Shown here: one piece after another, positions 1 to 10,639 of the stretch
How positions within the stretch are numbered: position 1 is the first letter of the stretch
How the letters are laid out: every line of letters begins with the position of its first letter
From: Psilocybe azurescens
Taxonomy: Eukaryota > Basidiomycota > Agaricomycetes > Agaricales > Agrocybaceae
Length of the DNA: 64,000 bases
NCBI GenBank assembly: GCA_023853785.1
Contig: JAJIRX010000620.1
Coordinates: 46,701 to 110,700 of the forward strand
Reading direction: 5' to 3'
The notes under the pieces: model-generated
What the model saw: the letters and a program-made list of their open reading frames with translations, nothing else
Database searches by the model: none
Told to the model about the DNA's origin: nothing
Translations under genes and position numbers: made by a program

Positions 1-577
1 ATTTTCATCGTTCTCTTGCTACTTGTTTCCCTTCCCTCGGATCAGCAGCCCCTCGAAGACTCCACGCAACTCCATGCGACAGGCGGGATTGCATGCTACA
101 TGTTCCCACCGCACATCGTCCCAATCCACACGGCAATCCACATCATGTTCATGCTCAGTGTGGGTGTGCGCCGTTTAGTAAGACGTGGATTGAGATCTCT
201 GGGAGTGGGCCTCGGGATATGGCGAAGCAGCTGAAGGATCAGCAAATGGTGTGTCTTTTTCTCTTGCGCATTGGTCCCCATTTCCACGTCCCCAAAGCCA
301 CGCCACGTCCCTATCCATCCCCTCTATTTCTTTTTGTTTTCTTATCTGCATATTTTCTCTATCGCTTTAACCTTTAATTTGTACACTAAATCGCTCTCTC
401 ACTGACAAGGTCATGGCCGGCCACCGCGAAGGCTTGATGTACAAGGAGCTGAAGCGCGTAATCCCAACGGCGACTGCATTCGGCTACGCAATCCTCGACT
501 TGCTTTCTGTGGCGGCGGACCTGTCGGGTGCGATTGTGAGTGGCATGGGGATCTTGGTGGATGTTACTATTATTTAG
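1..577 (+). pseudogene. sec61: Sec61 alpha translocon subunit, C-terminal remnant
   Basis: Sec61 alpha forms the protein-conducting channel of the ER membrane. The forward frame from the window edge reads the conserved stretch around [15 protein letters not shown], followed by FMLS. The frame then changes near 165-170 and continues as [18 protein letters not shown] and [14 protein letters not shown] intron (249-409) follows, and a second exon (410-577) reads [18 protein letters not shown], ending in DVTII and a stop. In normal Sec61 this helix continues through a Tyr/Trp-rich stretch into a C-terminal tail, which is missing here. There is also a small in-frame deletion before PIHTA, and several normally small residues are replaced (for example AFGG to AFGY). 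Splice sites are intact. The 5' part lies outside the window. Family identity is very likely; the frameshift, early stop and substitutions indicate a pseudogene copy. Confidence 0.88.
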
Positions 578-651
578 ATCAGAACGAGAATGAGAAACAA
601 AAATGAAACAGAACATCAATCGACCAGGGAGGGAAAAAACGGAGAGGAACC

Positions 652-2691
652 TCAGTCCTTCACGACCTCAGTAGACCCTTTTCTCGCGTCCTCGCTCGCC
701 ATCCGCGCGCTTGCTGAATTCCCTACGCTCGACTCACTCAGTGGAAAACACAGCCCTCCAATTGTCGTCGACACGTACGATACAGCCATAGGCAACGGAT
801 CCTGTCCCTGCCCCTGCGTGATCTCACCATCCGACTCGGGCGACGGCAGCTCACTCGCACTCCTCGTCCGCCCTGCATTATTAGCCGCCGCCACCACACG
901 CAGCAGCTGCCCGCTGCCCCTTCTCCGCTTCACCTTCGTGCTTGCTGCCCCCACCGTCTCTGTGCTGCTGGATGACGAGGCACACGCATTCGCGTTTGAC
1001 AACTCGGGTGAGAATTCGGCCGCAAAGCCTTCGACAGCATACGCTTTAGGAATGGACTGGAGAGCTTCTCTTCATCGCCAAGGTCGTACACACGTACGAG
1101 GGGTAGCCGCACATGTGCAGCCGCTGCCGCTGCAAAACGCTCCTGCGTGTGCAGATGCGAGGTTCGATTTTGCTTGCGAGAGATGGGAGTGTGGGTGCGG
1201 GAAGGGTTTTGGGTTGTTCGTGGTTGTGTTGTTGTTGTCGTTCGTGTAGTTGGAAGAGTGGCCAGCGGCAGATAAGTGCCCTAACCACCAATCCGATGAC
1301 GACACCGTTGACAGCGGGAACCCGCTTGAGCACGCAGGCGCAGACCGCGCCTACGTCCAAATCGACGACCTGTGAATCCTCATAGAAGGCGGTGGCAGGC
1401 CAGGATGCAGCCGTCGTCGTCATATTGTCCCTCCGCTCCCTCTCCTTCCACTCTCTGGGACTAGGCGGCGGACTATCTAGCTCCTTGTCGTCATCCAGAA
1501 CATACGCCTGCATCTGTGCTTTATGCTGTTGCTTCTTTAAATTCAGCTGCGGCTCCGGCTGTTTCTGCTTCAGAATCCCATTGGCATTGGCATTGGCATT
1601 GGCATTCCCCTCTCGAAATTCGAAGTTCTTGCCAAAGTTCAGCCCGACCTTCGGCGAGCGCGTGAACAGGCCAACAAGCTCCGCCGGAGAAAGTGTAGCA
1701 AAGATCTTGCTGGTGGAGGTGAGCGCGACGCCCTTCATCGTAGAAGCAGGCATGAATTTGGAGGAGTACGTAGCGAATGGGCAGCGGGCGGTGTCTCGAG
1801 GGCGGGATTCATGGTTGTAGTGTGGCTGTTATTCGTGTTGGTGTTGGTATGATTGTTATTAGAGGTGTGGATGAGGTTTCCCTGCTGTGCGGGATTCGGA
1901 CGGCTTGAGGTGATTTTTTAACTTATTCGAGAGGATTATTTTTCTCCTGACCTGAAGACGAGAATGTGAGCATGAAGACCGAAGGTGGGAACAAAGTGCA
2001 AAGAGCAACAACGCTGGCCTCCTGAGCGAGGACAGGAACAATGGGTAAGAAAACAAGAAGAGAAAGATCTAAATAGACGAACGAACCTTTCGCCGACCCC
2101 GCCCCTACCTTCCTCATCCTCGCCTCATCCTCCCTCTTCATGTCCTCCGGCCTACACTCCTCTGCCCGCAGCACCGCCTCTCTGTCCAGCACCCGCTGCA
2201 CCTGCAACTCTACCTCCTTTCTCACCGCCTCCTCCTGAGGAATCACACCTGGTCGATCTCAACTTCTCGCGCGCGCACAGCCTCTATGATCTCCTCCTCA
2301 CGCCTTGCGAGTGCCAGTGCCACTTCTTCTTCGCATTTCATATATAACACGCACAGCTCTTCTTCACACCGTGCAATAGCCTGGTTCGCCACATGCTCGA
2401 CATCCTGCTAGAGGTATTGGGGTTGTTGTTGTTGTTGGATCTGCAAGGAGGATGATTGAAACTGCTCGCACAGCTGGGCGACGAGGTGCAGGAGCGAGGT
2501 GATTTCTTGGTCTTTAGAGCTAACCATAGAGGTGAGGTGTCGTTCGCTCTCGTGGAGGTTGTGCTCGTGCCCGAGATTTCGCGTCCTTTGGTGGATTCTG
2601 CGGTACAGTAGGCTTTGATGGTCGCGAGCCTGCAAGGATATAGCATCATATCAGGAATAGAATAGTAGGCTTGAGGATGCAAATTGAACAT
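652..2691 (-). pseudogene. Remnant of the C-terminal tail of a NIMA/NEK-type kinase (no kinase domain seen)
   Basis: Minus-strand pieces in several frames resemble, in order, the long regulatory tail of basidiomycete NIMA-type kinases. A charged coiled coil (about 2,335-2,100; EEEVALALARREEEIIEAV, then EAVRKEVELQVQRVLDRE) is followed by STMKGVALTSTSKIFATLS and LVGLFTRSPKVGLNFGKNF (about 1,750-1,630). An acidic SPPPSP segment comes next, then VYDLGDEEKLSSPFLKR (about 1,085-1,035), and a Ser-rich basic end with LLRVVAAANNAG and ARMASEDARKG (about 900-690). The comparison is from memory of the family. Reading frames change at least three times, and no N-terminal kinase lobes (glycine loop, HRD, DFG) are visible upstream. 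A short dipeptide repeat (NA) is also present. It could instead be another coiled-coil protein; I rate NEK moderately likely and decay very likely. Confidence 0.55.
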
Positions 2692-4049
2692 GATTATAAT
2701 CTGGGGTATTCAACATGGCATGCACGTTGAGATTGTGCATGCACTTAATGACAGAGATGGGAGCCTGTGATTATCCGCGGGGCGGTGGTGGGATTCAGCC
2801 TTGCTATACGCCCATATCTATATTAATCCCTATTGTTTGGAGATATACGAACCAGAAATAATCTTACCAGATGAAGATGTTGAGTTCCAAGTGGATCTTG
2901 GCTTCGTGAAAGGGCGGTTTGAGCGCGCAGAGCTTGTATATCAGGCTACCCTGTCAAATTTTGAGTCACATGACTTTTCCTGTATGAGTTCTGGGGACAT
3001 GTAGTACAGAATCTGGGGTGGTGGTAAACGTGAATGACGACGACGGATATGGTTTGAAGTTCGAAGTTAGGCAGAGATGGAAAAATGATTGTGTATAAAA
3101 GTGCTGGTGAATACTCGAGTAGTGTTCAGTTCAATACCCGAACCATGTCCTCATCTCCTTTCTACATAGCTATAAATCGCTGGACGTCATTTGATGCTGC
3201 TACGTAGTCTCTCAAGGCGCCGAGTGTCATTTTGTGATCAGGCCGTTGCAAGTGAAGGGTGGTCAAGAAGAGGATGATAGGGACGAAGTGCTTGGGGATG
3301 ACTAGTGACTTCTGCCCGAGCTCAAGGTCTATTTAATCCCCACCCTTCTCCTCCACTCTTGTCTGCCCCAAAAGCCCCAATTAAAGGCCACCCTGCGCTA
3401 TCTTATATGCAGTTCTTCTAATGAAACACCGCGTAACGCTGGCATCGTAGAAAGCTTTTGGTAATATCCGGTTCTGTTCCAATGAGTCAAAAACTAATGG
3501 TAATATCAATATCAAATGGGAGGATTGTGGACCTGTGCGTGGGCTGCCGCCCAGGAAGAGAGGCAGAGGTAGAAGTACGAGGAGTGGATTGCGGACGTGT
3601 GCCCGGGCTGCTGAATAGGGAGAAGAAGGCGTCATGGAGGAGATGGAGGAGGGGTACGATCCGTCGTCGGTTATGAATAAGTATGCAGGGATGGATCATT
3701 GTTGAGCGCCCAAGTCCCAAATCGAAGTGCATCAACGATACTCCAGAGTCCAGCTCCTATTACAACGAATAACTTGATGTGCCCATTAAAAATCATAGAG
3801 AGATACTTCGACTGACATGTACACATCCTGCGATATGACGATACTGCTCTTTCATATGGGAAGTAGCCTAACTGTATGATACTCCATGCTCATGCAGAAG
3901 CTTCTTTATAAAATCCAACCCATAATCTGTGTCTGAGGCTGCCGGTGGAAGACATAGATAATGGACATCCCATTCAGATGAAGCAAGCGGGAAAGGGACC
4001 CGGGCAGATAGAAGAATTCCCCATACCATATTCTGGGGCACAGGAAAAT
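2692..4049. other. No recognisable gene
   Basis: Only short frames without known motifs occur here, on both strands. No tRNA, repeat array or conserved protein fragment was recognised. Confidence 0.5.
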
Positions 4050-4183
4050 GTCCGTGCCGTGTCCGTGCTGTCAGTGCATGTCCGTGCATGTCAGTGCATG
4101 TCAGTGCATGTCAGTGCAAAGTCAGTGCCTACCAGACTCACGTCAGTGCAATCCTGCTTAGACATACAAAATGTCAGTGCAAT
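4050..4183 (+). repeat. Short tandem repeat, 10-bp TGTCAGTGCA unit
   Basis: Near-perfect copies of TGTCAGTGCA or TGTCCGTGCA follow one another from about 4,050 to 4,115. Looser copies (GTCAGTGC) continue to about 4,183. It is a simple minisatellite with no visible coding role. Confidence 0.8.
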
Positions 4184-4584
4184 GTAAGTGAGGTAATAAA
4201 ATCTGTAATTAACATGCATTTGGAGGGCTAGTCGGCCCAGCGGTTGTGTGCCACTTCAACTTGGAATCTCAATGGCTGTGCTGAGTGTGGGAAATACCTG
4301 AAAGTGACCAACTCGACGACTTAAGTATTGTCTGCAGGTTGAAGCTTGGATATCAAAGAGTAACTGAAGCAGCATTACATTTTGTACGGTAGTATAGTAT
4401 ATAAATATGAGCAAAAATGAGCTCACCCTATTTGATGAAGGTGCTACATCACGTATAACATTATACCGACCACTTAGTGGCTGTGCTGAAAAGCGACAGC
4501 CCTTGCGAGTGAGCGCCTATGCATGTACAAGTGCAGGGAACCGGTATTCTTATTCAAAATAAATTAAATACGGTACTAGTTTGC

Positions 4585-6100
4585 CTATTTTTGAATAGGT
4601 CTTGGCCTGGGGCGTGGTTGTGCAGGTTCTTTGGGAGTGGGTCTCTTAGGAAAGTCAACATAATTGCTGCCACACTTTAAAATTGCGACGGTTAGAGAAA
4701 TAAATCAAGAATCCAAGAAATAGCAATGTGCTCACCATTAGCTCGGTTTCATCCTCCAGTCCATCTCTATCTCCACCATTCCACTCATCTGGTAAGTCAC
4801 CATAAGGGATCCAGTCATCCTGATGGTTTCCAACATCCAGACCCCATTGTTCATTTCCAGCAACCCCAGCGCGAATTGAATTCTCAAACATCTCTTCCTC
4901 AAGGAGGGAAAGACATTCAAGATCAACATCCTTCTTAAGAATCTCCTGTGTAGTGCGAGGGCCTGCACTGAGCGGCCCAGGCTTTGTTAATTAATATATC
5001 CTTCTTGGCATTGTCCGAAGAATTTTCGCTGATGAGAAATGCAATATAAACTGTATATGCATGTGAGATGGGAAGAAGAAATATCCAGTCACGTCGGAGG
5101 GATATGTTGCCTGAAGTGATCTTGCATTCAAACCAGTTCATGATTTCGGCGCACTCGGTCATGGTAAGAGGACCGGTATACGGAATGATGGTTTTTGAGA
5201 TATTTTTATCGGAAGACTCCAGCCATGCCTTTGCAGGAATGAGAGTGGAATCAAGTTTTGAAGGGTCATAAAGAAGCTGATGGAGTGTTTCTCTTGCGGG
5301 TGTCAGCGCCCTATTGACCTTGTTAGAGTATGGAATTAATGAGGGATTTGATAGAAGGTCTTCATCAGTTGGAATCTGCCATGTGGGTGTCCACTTTCCG
5401 AGCTAATATAGAACAAATAATCAGTCCATATAACCACAAGCTATCAAGTCATACACACCTGAATTTGACGTCGTCCATGTCTATCTCCCCAAAGAGAATC
5501 AATAACATCTGAGAAGGGTACAAGGCTCACACTATCCGGTGTAAGCCCTGGAGTGATAATTTCACAACCTCTCCAACAGTGCACGGTTAAATACCCATTG
5601 CTATCCTGAAGCGAAATGAGGCGTGCAGGATACCAGAAGCTTTCATGTTTCACAAGGACTCCCCCTTCCTCGACGTAGCTGCTCTTTGAGCGGTTTTTTG
5701 GATAGTGTACGTTCTTCCATTTCACTATAAATTGAAATATATGAGCAAGAGAAAGAAACTGATGAAGTAAAGACTGCTAAGTACCGTCGCAGAGAAGTTC
5801 TTGTTGGCTTCTTCTTGTTAAGTCCATACATTGCACGAGCGTCATACACATTACACTCGTGACAAAGGAATACATCATCCTTGCCCAATTTGCAAGCAGA
5901 CCCATTCCGCTGACAGGCAATATGTGACCATTCGCTGCACCCGAAGCACTGAATGGCTTCGCCTTCAAGATCAGATCTATACAGAATATTACCATCCCCA
6001 CTAGCTCCACATCGACAGTTTATTGCAAATAATGAATCAGGAAGTGAAGGAGCAGGTGATTTTGGAGGGGAGATTGATTTATCCTTTGGGGGATAAAAAG
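4585..6100 (-). CDS. PHD-finger protein of an expanded agaricomycete family, 5' end cut by a KDZ element
   Basis: The frame entering from 6,100 reads CRCGASGDG, then QCFGCSEWSHIACQ and FLCHEC, a C4HC3 PHD-type zinc finger (about 6,016-5,850). After an intron near 5,785-5,711 comes the family's second block: HESFWYPARLI, TVHCWRGCEI and VIDSLWGDRHGRRQIQ (about 5,650-5,455). Further introns lead to WFECKITSGNISLRRDW and LLPISHAYT (about 5,140-5,040). An acidic stretch (DGLEDETEL) and a Pro/Arg-rich tail end at a TAG at 4,585-4,587. PHD fingers usually read histone tails, so a nuclear chromatin role is an inference. A one-base frame change occurs at a G-run near 5,668. The frame is open up to 6,100 with no start codon, where the transposable element begins. 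A short open stretch on the far side (8,706-8,773) continues it in frame if the element is removed. Confidence 0.65.
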
Positions 6101-6405
6101 GAGGTCTTTACACAGCCCCCATTTTTTGGTCGGACTCCGGTCGAACTCCGTCGGACTTTCTATATTCAGAATGACAATTTTTCTGGTCTAGGACTGCTGA
6201 AATTTTCCGGTGAGATTCCGGTGAGATTCCGGTGAAAGTCCGACCGGACTACAAGTCCAACGGACTGTCCACTGGAAATGACCGGACAGGACCAACGGAA
6301 GTCCAATGGAAGTCCATTGGAATCCCACCGGACATGACCATTGGAATTCCAGCCGGACAAGTCCAACAGAATTCCAATGGAAGTCCAACGGATGTCCTTT
6401 TATTA
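6101..6405 (+). repeat. Left terminal repeat and subterminal GTCC/GGAC array of the short KDZ element
   Basis: After the terminal repeat, the sequence is dominated by degenerate 10-11 bp units such as TCCAATGGAAG and GTCCAACGGAC, in both orientations. The reverse-orientation counterpart lies at 33,800-34,207. The open frames seen here (WTSVGLPLDF-type) are by-products of the repeat. Confidence 0.85.
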
Positions 6406-6423
6406 TAATTTATACTAGTATAG

Positions 6424-6510
6424 AAAAAAAAGACACTAGCGAGAATTGAACTCGGGCATCGGAGAATGCCGGACGCAAGCAGGATAAACCAACTGAGCCA
6501 CAAAGGCTTA
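6424..6510 (-). ncRNA. tRNA-derived Pol III unit (SINE-like or degenerate tRNA)
   Basis: Read on the minus strand, the sequence has TGGCTCAGTTGG (6,500-6,489), a match to the tRNA A box and D arm. GAGTTCAATTCTC (6,453-6,441) matches the B box and T arm, with four of five T-stem pairs. A hairpin GGCAT/ATGCC sits between them. The unit ends in an eight-T run (6,431-6,424), the signal for Pol III termination. The 5' acceptor (GCCTTTG) has no complementary 3' partner and the D stem does not close, so this is not a normal tRNA. The larger KDZ element lacks this unit at the equivalent place, so it was probably acquired by the short copy. No Pol III transcript has been shown. Confidence 0.6.
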
Positions 6511-6689
6511 TGAAAAATAATAAAATTAGTTAAATACATAGCGATGCCGCCGAAATTCTCGGCACTGCTCGGCACGGGACAAGCAACAACGCCGCACGTG
6601 ACATATTGATGCCACGTCGGTCCGTTGTTGATTCCGACCCCAACCCTTTTTCCTTCCACCACCACCACCGCCCTCGTCGGTCGGAGCCA

Positions 6690-7760
6690 GGCGAGAGCCA
6701 ACCCGACGCGACAGAGGACGAGAACGACCACGACGGCCACACCGACAAGGACGAGGACGACTGCGACAGCGACAACGAGGACGCCGGACGAGGACCACGA
6801 CGAGGACCGCGAGGGCGAGGGGCGAGGACCGCGAGGGCGAGGGCGAGGACCGCGAGGGCGAGGGCGAGGACCGCGAGGGACCAGCGAGGACGACGGCTAG
6901 GACGACGGCTAGGACCACGACCACGACGGTGAGGACCAAGACACCGGCGTGGACCAGGACGACGGGCGAGGACGGGCGGCGAGAGCAAGGAGACGACGGC
7001 GAGGGCGAGTACGGCGAGAGCAAGGACGACGGCGAGGGTGAGTACGGCGGGCGAAGACGAGTACGGCAGCGAGGGCGAGTACAGCGGCGGGGACGAGAAC
7101 GACGGGCGGGGACGAGGAGACGACAGCGAGGGCGAGTACAGCGGCGAGGGCGAGTACAACAGCGGGGACGAGGACGACAGCGAGGGCGAGTACGGCGGCG
7201 AGGGCGAAAGTACGGCGGCGAGGGCGAGTACAGCGGCGAGGGCGAGTACAGCGGCGAAGGTACAGCAGCGGGGACGAGGACGACAGCGAGGGCGAGAGAC
7301 GACAGCGAGGGCGAGGAGACGACAGCGAGGGGCGAGGGAGCGACAGCGAGGGCGAGAGACGACAGCGAGGGCGAGTACAGCGGCGAGGGCGAGTACAGCG
7401 GCGGGGACGAGGACGATGGCGAGGGGCGAAGTACAGCGGCGAGTGCGAGTACAGCGGCGAGGGCGAGTACAGCGGGGACGAAGTACAGCGGCGGGGACGA
7501 GAACGACGGACGAGACACAGGGCAAGTACAGCAGCGAGGGCAAGTACAGCAGCGAGGGCAAGTACAGCAGCGGGGAGCGAGGACGACAGCGAGGGGCGAG
7601 TACAGCGGCGAGCGAGTACAGCGGCGAGGGCGAGTACAGCAGCGGGGACAAGGACGACAGCAAGGGCGAGGACGACAGCGAGGGCGAAGTACGGGCGGCG
7701 AGGACGAGTACAGCAGCGGGGACGAGGACGACAGGACGACCACAACACGCTGACGACAGC
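6690..7760 (+). repeat. Purine-rich GC minisatellite (GGCGAGTACAGC / GGACGAGGACGACAGC units)
   Basis: About 1.1 kb of interleaved 6-18 bp units (GGCGAG, TACAGC, GACGAGGACGAC) gives an almost pure purine plus strand with no sequence interruption. It generates long open frames on both strands (up to about 470 codons), with Glu/Gly/Asp/Arg repeats on the plus strand and Pro/Arg/Ser repeats on the minus strand. These have no start context, introns or homologous domain and I treat them as artefacts of composition. Confidence 0.85.
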
Positions 7761-8048
7761 AGCGACGCGTACCACGACACGTACGGACAACAGCGACACG
7801 TACCACGACACGTATGGACGACACCGACGACAATACCAACACGTACCACGGCAGGTACGGCCGACGACAACACCCGATGGCGACACCGACGCATACAACG
7901 ACGGGTACGGCTGACCACGACGTCGATAACGCAGACGACGACACCACCAATGTACCCTCGCGCCCCCTTTTTCCGTTCTTTCTTTCTGTTTTTCTTTTTT
8001 GTTTCTTTTTTATTATGTTTTTATTTTATTTTTACCTGTATATAATCA

Positions 8049-8265
8049 TGTAGTATATAGTTTTTAATATATTATATTACATTGTCACATAAATTTAAGC
8101 TAAGATTAAAGTATTCCAGTTGGAATCCAATTGGATTCCATTCCATGTGAATTTAAAGTTGGACTTAGTGAAATTCACAAAGTCAGATAATAATGTAGTA
8201 TATAGTTTACAATATATTATATTACATTGTTACATGAATTAAAGATAAGATTGAAGTATTATTCT
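8049..8265 (+). repeat. Direct duplication of a 70-75 bp AT-rich segment
   Basis: The segment beginning GTAGTATATAGTTT and running through ATATTATATTACATTGT and AAGTATT occurs at about 8,049-8,116 and again at 8,193-8,265. The copies lie about 142 bp apart with few differences, inside the short KDZ element. Confidence 0.7.
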
Positions 8266-8338
8266 AGTGACCTAGCTTCCTTAATATGGCTCCCAAAGCT
8301 TCCAAGAACACTGCTACTGTCCCTAACTCCCTCCCAAG
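8265..8338 (+). pseudogene. 5' fragment of the KDZ accessory gene, truncated at the deletion junction
   Basis: CTAGTGACCTAGC, then TCCCAAAGCTTCCAAGAACA and onward to CTCCCAAG, match the reverse complement of about 32,060-31,983 with only four or five differences. That is the leader and first ~17 codons of the accessory gene in the large element. Homology stops at AAG (8,336-8,338) and the sequence continues as the right-end segment (match to 26,928 and below). The fragment cannot encode a protein. Confidence 0.85.
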
Positions 8339-8357
8339 TCTGCAATTAAACCAGCGA

Positions 8358-8705
8358 CAGTCCACTGGACATCCACTGGACATCCACTGGACATCCACTG
8401 GACTCCACTGGACAGAGCACTCTTGGATCTGGTCTAATTAAGTGCTGAGAGTCCAGTGGAAGTCCACTGGAAGTCCAACGGAAGTCCAATGGACTGGACA
8501 GTCCGGCCAGTCCGCCTGTTTTCTGTCTTGAAGTGACTTGACCGGACTTTGACTGAATTTGGCCGGACTCTGACTGGACTGGTACCGAATTTTGTCAAGT
8601 CCAATGGAATCCGTTGGACGTCCAATGGACTGTCCATTGGAATTGGCTGGGTCCGGTGAAAGTCCATTGGAGTCCAACGGAATATGGGGGCACTGTAAAG
8701 TACAC
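8358..8705 (+). repeat. Right subterminal GTCC/GGAC array and terminal repeat of the short KDZ element
   Basis: Begins with tandem CCACTGGACATC units, then mixed GTCCAATGGA/TCCAACGGA motifs. A distinctive non-repeat block (TTCTGTCTTGAAGTGACTTG) is also found inverted at about 26,715-26,734. Ends in the terminal repeat ACTGTAAAGTACAC. Confidence 0.85.
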
Positions 8706-10630
8706 CAAAACCGTGCCTCTTCAAATCCAGCCATACAGAGATATTTAAACATCTGGAGGATTGGAGGCAGCATGGTATGTTAAGCTTCTCATGCGAAACC
8801 TGAGCGCTGTGCGGGACCAGGTGGTGATGCATTATACGGCGGATGACGAGATACTGAATGCAACTCATGGGGAGACTTTGAAGGTTGGGATCATACCCAT
8901 CAATTCCACACCGGCCAGTCTCCCAGAGCGTCGTCCGATAGGACAGCTTCCAAGACAATGGATAACAACCACTCACCCATCCCGCATATTCCCGTCGGGG
9001 GAGAAGAGAGATATAGTCAACGGACCAAGTATCTCTCCTTGGTATTGATCATGGCTGAGTCTGGAGCGATCTATACTAGCGCGAAATCGATCCAATTGAT
9101 CATATACTGAACGCAGGTATGATTATGGAGCTTATGCTAGCTCAGCTCAGCGTAAGTCTTTTGATCTCGAATTTGAAATAGAAATCAAATTTTATTGTGA
9201 AATGCTCAATATTCCACATGCAAAAGTTGCTCCATAGTCATCGTATTTTGGGTCGGACTCGCGCAGGAATATAATGGTTCTTCTGCAGGGCAAGGTTGTG
9301 AGCAGGCTCGTAACTGCATCAATGACTGGTCTAACAATAAAGGAGTTCATCATTTCTCCACGTTCCACACAGCTTGAGGATACACCACGCACACCAAAGA
9401 ATGAGGAGATAGACATAGAGCATAACGTAGAACATAGTGTGGTAAGACATAGATTGGGGCAGTCAAGGGCCATCAATCTAATGTGAACGTAGGCCGTGTT
9501 TAGAAATAATTGGGGTGACTTCCTGACGAGAATGACCAGTCCAATATTCTGTTACATCTGAGACAGCACGATTGGTAGAGTATCTTGAGATATTTATTTC
9601 ATGGTAGCGGTTCCAACAGTGAAATACTCGCCATTGCATGTCACTATCAACGCGAGGAGGTTGAAGGTGCAGACATGCGCGATGAATTTGGGTGACGGCG
9701 CAGTGGCTTTAACAGCGCCTCTCTCTGTATTGCCCTCTCGTCGCGTGTGACTTCGCCGTTGTTCCTAAAATGCGATGCTATTTAACTGCCTTTCTCCTCC
9801 CCTCGTCTGAATCCCCCTCCACCACCTTAAAAACAACGACATTCATACAGACAACAGCCGGGAAATATCAAATTCCTCCTCAAACATGAGCTCAGGTCGT
9901 AATATTCCAACATGCGCGTCATCTTGTGTGTGCACACCAGAAATGGAATCCGACGGAGTCAGAGGGAATTGAAAGAATATCGGGATAGTGAGTTATTGAT
10001 TTTTTTTCGGTCGCTTCGCCAATCGCGACGGTTGACAATTCGATATCTGCTCCTTATTTATTGCTGACCTACATATTGTAACACCATCTGTGCATGCGGC
10101 TCGCCGCCTCCGGGGCCGTGGCGGCCCTTGTTTCTGCAGTTCTGCTGAGCACAGCCACTGCGTTTTTTCCCATCTCAAACCACTTGCAAACCACCACCGC
10201 CAAGCATCGCTGAAATCCTCCAATTATTCCACCACTGAACTTCCCTCTAATACTCAGCTTTATTCTGTTTGCGATTTACTATTCCAAATGTCGCCAACGC
10301 GATTACCCACCTTACTTCGACCACACCTATTCTTGCAATCTTTATCGGCTCTTGAGGCGCCTTGTTCATCTCGGGTTACGCTGTGTGCAGGAGAGCACAC
10401 CTTATGTCCCACGATGAGCTTTCTGTGTTCAAATATCGGACCAACATCGTTAATCCTTTGTACCTGCTATCACAACCCTCCAACACAGACACATCAGGTA
10501 GCACCGCTTCCAATGCCAGTGCTTCATCACCTGCATCATCTGCCACAGATACGTCTTCGAGCATTCCACCGACGACGCTCATACCCGATCCTACTTAAAC
10601 AAATACCGTAGGCAGAGGTGGGGCATAAGC
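8706..10630. other. No confidently recognised gene; possible fragments
   Basis: Minus-strand 8,706-8,773 probably belongs to the PHD gene. From about 9,770 a T/C-rich stretch precedes a possible short plus-strand start (about 9,885). Plus-strand pieces at 10,286-10,598 include ALFISGYAVCRRAHLMSHD followed by a Ser/Thr-rich end, but frames are broken and I do not recognise the family. Confidence 0.35.
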
Positions 10631-10639
10631 TACAACGAC

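Larger units (their letters stand above)
6101..8705 (+). mobile_element. Non-autonomous KDZ-type DNA transposon, internal-deletion derivative
   Basis: The left end GAGGTCTTTACACAGCCCCC and the right end (as reverse complement) GTGTACTTTACAGTGCCCCC are imperfect terminal inverted repeats. They match the two ends of the 7.67 kb element at 26,542-34,207. Both ends carry arrays of GTCC/GGAC motifs. No transposase is present. The only coding trace is the first ~55 bp of the larger element's accessory gene (8,283-8,338), fused directly to the right-end segment. In between lie a tRNA-like Pol III unit and a long purine-rich minisatellite. The flanking 7-mers (TAAAAAG at 6,094-6,100; CAAAACC at 8,706-8,712) share only the central AAAA, so the target duplication is degraded or mis-set by a base. 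Insertion was into the PHD-finger gene. Confidence 0.85.

Noticed and set aside
6526..8045. Very long open frames on both strands (about 474, 462, 335 and 329 codons)
   Set aside because: They arise from the stop-free purine/pyrimidine minisatellite, overlap each other on both strands, and show only Glu/Gly/Arg or Pro/Ser/Arg repeats with no domain or splice logic.
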